From positions 22,989,900 through 23,053,899 of the forward strand of contig NC_060892.1 in the NCBI RefSeq assembly GCF_014805685.1: a stretch of DNA of 64,000 bases. Direction: 5' to 3'. The notes under the pieces are model-generated. The model saw only the letters and a list, made by a program, of their open reading frames with translations, did not search any database and was not told where the DNA came from. Positions 59,320 through 64,000 of the stretch are shown piece by piece. Source of the DNA: Silurus meridionalis (taxonomy: Eukaryota; Chordata; Actinopteri; Siluriformes; Siluridae). The translations under genes and the position numbers were made by a program. Within the stretch, counting starts at the first letter, position 1. The number at the start of each line of letters is the position of its first letter.

Positions 59320-60998
59320 TGTAAAGATTTTACATTTACTTTTTACTGTATAGATCAATTAAATAAACAAAATGGCATAATGTGTTTGTATTTATTCTGT
59401 GCTTGTATTTTACATCTTAGTTGTAATCATATTGTAATTGTTATTCAGAAAGTAATATGACTGAGGTCCAGTCTGAGGTTTTTGTGGAATGAAGTGCTTC
59501 CTCCATTTGTTTCATAGAGTGGTCCTTTTTGTTTTACTCAAATGATCTGGTAAGTAACTGGTAAAAAAGGAAGATAATAAATACATTTTATTGGAGTTTT
59601 TTGTATGAAAAGTTCAAACATTTTAATGTAAGATTTTAACGATTTAGGATTCGGATATATGTAAATGAAATTCTCAAAAGTGTTTTTTGAAATTCAAAAT
59701 GCTCTTCAATGTTTGGAAAATTTGCATATAAATCTAAATAGAGGACGAGCTGAAGAAAGCTGAGCTGAAGATTTGAGCTGAAGAAATTGAGTGTAATATC
59801 AGTCAAATATAATTGCGTATATAATTTTCAGATAATATGATGTATATAATTGAATATTTAAATGTAAAAATCTAAACTTTCACTTTAAACATGTAGAGAT
59901 CTAAATGTAAACTGGTTGCTGCAAAGTTAGTATCATCCTGGTGTTTTATTCTCTACAGCATGTTTAAAATGCTCATTAATTAGTTAAGATTTCATTTTAA
60001 ATCTGAAAGATTTCAAATTTAATGTTTTTAGTTTGTTTAGTATTTTATGGATCGGTTGTTTTATGTAAGCATGTATTGTGGATTTTTTTACACCTACTTT
60101 TAAGATGTTGCCCAGAATTTTTTCCCCCCAAAAGAATTAAATGTATTTAAACACAATTGCATGCAAAAAAAAAATCCAAGAACTATTAATGTGCATTACA
60201 CATGTTAAATAAAGACTTGGGTAAAGTAATTCATTATGAACCAAAAATAAATTGCAAATGAAACTCGAATACAAACGTGTTCAAATATTTAATTTAAAAT
60301 TCATTATGTTACAAATATCTTGTCAGTTCAAGGTATATTTAAATATGCGTCAGTGCGTGGCCATGCTTATTTTCAACATGAATCTGAACGATCTAAATGA
60401 ATCTAAACTCAACTTGTATGCCATATGACATACAGGACAGTGCAAATGGCACCCAACTGGAGGTAAACCCACAAGCATGAACCATGACCATTTTAGACCA
60501 TGATCAGGTTTTTGAAAAAGAAAATTCCTTAAAAACAGGAACGAACCACATATTTTGATATACTTCTGTAAAAGAAAATACAGTGCTCCAATAAACAGTT
60601 CTAACAGCCTGAAAACAGATTTGTGCAGTAAACACAGAACACATCGGCAAATCCTGATACTAATACATATAAAATATTTTCTTATTGAACCTTTAAAATA
60701 TTTGTACAATCCCACAAAAACTTATCTACACTATAGATTACCTTGTACAGTATCTCTGCATGATCCAAGATCAGCATCAGCACGTTAACGGTGATATTAA
60801 AAGATATGACCAAAATATAACCTGGTATCCACTTGAACTCAATAGCAGGAACTGAATCACTGAAACACAATGCAACAATAAACAGTACAAAAATAAAATA
60901 GTTCTGATTTCTTTAGACAAATAAATAGCTAACAATATTAAATGTTCAATATCATATGCCTTTGCCAAATCTCAGACTTGTTCTTGTCGTATCTCGGA
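59320..60998 (-). other. Downstream flank and probable 3' UTR of the prolyl 3-hydroxylase gene
   Basis: Lies 3' of the KDEL stop codon on the minus strand. The part next to 60998 is likely 3' UTR; its end is not clear. No other coding signal is seen. Confidence 0.4.
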
Positions 60999-63900
60999 CT
61001 ATAATTCATCTTTCCGGTTGATGTGATCCCACTGGTTCTGGTTTTCAAGGGCTTGAATCACTTCGTCAGCTTGAAGCCTTTCCTAAAGAAAAAAAAAAGA
61101 AATTGAATTACAACTATTGAAAATGCACAAGGCTGAATTTCTTCTGTAAATGCATCTATGAATTTTAGCAGCAAAATTGATAAATATATTTGATTGCATA
61201 TTTGATTTACCGTAATTTCCGGACTATAAAGTGCACCAATATATAAGCCGCACCCACTGAATTTTACAAATATTTTTATTTTTAACATAAATAAGCCGCA
61301 CCTGTCTATAAGCCGTGTCTACACTAATGTACTTTACACAGGCTTTAACGAAAGACACGTTACACACGGTGTAACGGGTGAATTATGTTGCGCTTCTATT
61401 AGGAGCATAGCGGTATTTTGGGAATAGCATGCCACTGCATGTGTCCAGTATTACTGCATGTGTGCAAGACAAGGAATATGTCCTTATTATTTTCTGATGC
61501 TCAATTCTAAGTTTCTTTGACTAACCCGTAACGCTGTTGCCAAGAATAAAAAAAAGCACGAGTTTTGGAAACCTGTCTGTGCTTATATGATTTCTGTTGT
61601 AACTGGAGTTAGCGAGCTCTCCCTTCACCCAGACTCAACGCGTTACAACGGCTTGTATCTAAACAGTAGCTGACCAAGAAAGTCATTGTTTACTGTCTTC
61701 CTCCTTCCTTTCACAACTATTTCTCTCGGGAGTTTATCTTTTGGCAGTGTTCGTTCGTTTCTTGGTTGTTCATCCATTTTCAGAAATTGTAATTCTGTGC
61801 TTTGCTCTGTCGGTCACTAATTAAAGGTTTACAAGATTCACTTTTGACCTGTTTTAGAGAACTGGTTGATCATTGGTTGATCTGATGCCATTCACTCGCT
61901 TTCATTAGTCAAATTGAAGATTCATCTTCACAATTCAATTCAAGATATATACACAAAAAAAAAAGGTCAATAGAAATTTAAGCTTCACAGAGTAGGACAA
62001 CTGGTTTAATCATTCTTTTTTTGCATACAGTGAAGTGAAGCCCAGATGTTGTGGGGGTTGAGACTATTCAGGTGAAACCAGTATAATTTTGATCAACATG
62101 ACATACTGTAAACAACTGAGTAGGAAACAGCAGACAAATAAGTAAACCTCAACTAAATGAATGTACAAAAGAATTCGCAATTTAATCAAAGCAACAAGAA
62201 ATGTTTTTTTCAATGTGCCCAAGTGACTAAATGATGTGGCGGTTGAACACGTAGTTTTCAAAATTTCAAGAAAAAAAGCATCTCCAAAGCAACTGAGAAA
62301 AACTGTATTACTGTAGATTGGTGTGTTGAGTAACATTAAAATATTTTCACATAAACTGAGTTCAATTGGCAAAGAGTCTTGTAATTCTAAGAGGAACATT
62401 ATAGTAATAATAAATCATAGTACTTTGGATACTTAAGTAAATTTGAAGGCAAAAACTTTTGTACTTTTACTCAAGTAAAGGTTTAAAGGGACACTTTTAG
62501 TGAGGTCATATTTTACAGAGTGAATTTCTACTTTAAATCAAGTACATGGTTTCTGTAATTCATCCACCACTGCTCTTGTGCCTTCTCTTTCCTTTGTCTT
62601 GGCTTTCTCTAATTATAGGTGCTGTTTCCATCATTGGTGGGTTGTAAATAATTGTTGCACCAATCAGGGATGAGAATGTCACCAGAGAAGAAAAGAGAGA
62701 TAGGTGGAATATAATGTGTTTTCTTTCTTGTTTTTTGTTTTACCTTTACATTACCTCCCACAGTATTCCATTCAGACACACCAGGGTTATTCTTTGCTTT
62801 GATTCGGCACCTTTAGAGTCAACCTTCACTATTCAACACTGTATATTGGCATTGCATTGATCCTTGCTGTTTGTTTCTTCTAATCATATTGTGTACATAA
62901 TCCTGTTTACGATTCTTCTATTTTGTATTATACATGCGTGAAAGTAAATTGAAACAAAACTACTACTGAGTCTGGTTTATGACCTTTTCCTCCATCACGT
63001 TACTCCCCCTTACCCTAGAGGATAAACCATTGAGGTTAAAAGGGGAGCGTAACACCAACTCAGCATTTTGTACATTGCGAGGAAAAATTGTAAGAGGATG
63101 CACAATTTAGTACAAATGACTTTTCTGGTAATATCAATAGTTCAGTTTGTTTCATCTCCTCTCACAAAACTCTGCCATGATATAATATTCCTAACACATT
63201 TAATGTTCTGTGGCTTAAAAACATGGCATATCAATACTCACTAGTTCTCTATAAAGGGGGTCTAGAGTGAACCAGATCGCCACAGCACAACGCTGCCCTC
63301 TTGTGACTGCACGCACACCATGTGGGTTCTCACCGCCTGAGGAAAAGCCCACCATCCGCCCACATCTCGGCTTTACTGAAGCCTGAAGCAGAAAACATTA
63401 TTTTAGACCTTTCCTTTTAAAAAAACAGGGTGAATAAACTTTCATAACTTTCATACCGTGATTGTTTTGGCATCCATTTGGGTAAATATGAAATCACCAC
63501 CTTCGAAATCCCCATTGAGGTAAAGAAGGGCACTAGGAGAGACAAAAAAAATTTCCGTACATAGGTTATAAGCTAATAAAAAAAATGCACACAGTTTAGA
63601 TGTCGTAAAGTAGCCTGGAAAGAAAATTGTAGTTCTGTTGTTTTAACTCTTACTAGGCATTTATCATAATCATAATACCATCCAAGTATCAAATCAGTTC
63701 CCACCTATAGTCTCTGTATGTGTAAGCAGGAGGCTCTTTCCAGCATTCATTAGCTTCGGGGTCTAGAAGACAGTTATCAGCGTGGATTGGGTGGCTGAGG
63801 TCATTTCTGTGCTCCTGTTGATCTGATGTGAGTAAAAAAAAACAGTTAAGACAGTTTATCTTTAGGTAACAGTCAACGTTCTAGTGAAATTGCTTACGAT

Positions 63901-64000
63901 TCATCAAAGTTAAGTTCAATGATACAGGGGGTTTTTATTTTACTCATCAATTAAACTTACTACTCCCACCTATGTACACAAAACCATTAACCTGAACAGG
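60999..64000 (-). CDS. p3h2: Prolyl 3-hydroxylase (P3H2/LEPREL1-like), C-terminal exons
   Basis: 3' end of a gene for an ER enzyme that hydroxylates proline at C3 in collagens, using Fe(II) and 2-oxoglutarate. Exons on the minus strand: 63705-63822, 63457-63532, 63242-63382 and 60999-61082, all AG/GT and in phase; upstream exons lie beyond 63822 or outside the window. The frame reads QQEHRNDLSHPIHADNCLLD, EANECWKEPPAYTYRDYS, ALLYLNGDFEGGDFIF, KPRCGRMVGFSSGGENPHGV, RAVTRGQRCAVAIWFTLDP and ERLQADEVIQALENQ, ending NRKDEL. The H-x-D (IHADN), the distal His (ENPHGV) and the Arg ten residues later (RGQR) are all present, so the catalytic core is intact. KDEL retains it in the ER. LYRELERLQADEVI fits P3H2 best; P3H1 or P3H3 is less likely but possible. 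Confidence 0.9.
61205..61870. repeat. Dispersed teleost repeat with ATAAGCCGCACC words
   Basis: Starts CGTAATTTCCGGACTATAAA, then TATAAGCCGCACCCACTGAA, ATAAGCCGCACCTGTCTATA, and continues with TTCACCCAGACTCAACGCGT and CTCTCGGGAGTTTATCTTTT. I recognise this as a common fish interspersed repeat of uncertain class. It lies in the last intron of the hydroxylase gene. Confidence 0.65.
62300..62575. repeat. AGTAC-rich family, one end
   Basis: GATTGGTGTGTTGAGTAACA, CACATAAACTGAGTTCAATT and ATACTTAAGTAAATTTGAAG, with the terminus TGTAATTCATCCACCACTGC, match the right half of the element at 47045-47755. In the last intron of the hydroxylase gene. Confidence 0.55.

Noticed and set aside
63950..64000. 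Another hydroxylase exon at the right edge (between a CAG acceptor and a GTAAGT donor)
   Set aside because: The translation VNGFVYIGGS does not resemble the expected sequence before QQEHRNDLSHP, so I did not call it.

Overview
The window is nuclear DNA from a vertebrate, almost certainly a teleost fish. It has multi-exon genes with GT/AG introns, AT-rich introns and intergenic DNA, many long (TA)n, (CA)n and (CTAT)n microsatellites, and a dense load of Tc1/mariner elements. The mix of young and decayed Tc1 copies and the dispersed repeats suggest an otophysan such as a catfish; that is an inference from repeat style, not a proof.

Layout. 1-4405 (+): the 3' end of a P4-ATPase gene of the ATP8B class, probably atp8b3. 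16083-22734 (-): a complete two-exon onecut3 gene (CUT domain plus homeodomain, 439 aa). The two genes lie tail to tail, which as I recall is the ATP8B3/ONECUT3 arrangement on human chromosome 19p13.3. Between them sit a Tc1 element with an intact 340-aa transposase (8.2-9.8 kb), two older Tc1 relics and a tRNA-Glu-derived SINE with a clear target-site duplication. 22.7-42 kb is a gene-poor repeat landscape: microsatellites at the onecut3 5' end, a 5'-truncated L1-like LINE, a nest of Tc1 relics, an L2/CR1-like RT fragment, and two Tc1 elements side by side in a (TA)n tract. 48318-54317 (-) holds a five-exon gene, assembled here from splice sites and phases, for a type I membrane receptor with one V-set Ig domain, a Thr/Pro stalk, one membrane segment and a tail with a VYENT tyrosine motif. 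Its 3' portion is duplicated at 44.2-45.6 kb, where the last exon occurs twice in a 0.55-kb tandem repeat. 55.3-57.1 kb holds a mariner fragment and a rearranged DIRS-like retrotransposon. 60999-63822 (-), perhaps continuing past the right edge, is the 3' end of a prolyl 3-hydroxylase gene (best match P3H2) ending in KDEL.

The genes do not form a pathway: a lipid flippase, a developmental transcription factor, an immune-type receptor and an ER collagen hydroxylase. The most interesting observations are (1) the unassigned Ig receptor with two alternative 3' ends and duplicated tail exons, (2) a paralogous empty site that dates a Tc1 insertion inside that gene, and (3) three long perfect or near-perfect palindromes, each inside a dead transposon, which look like fold-back (template-switch) mutations or assembly artefacts.
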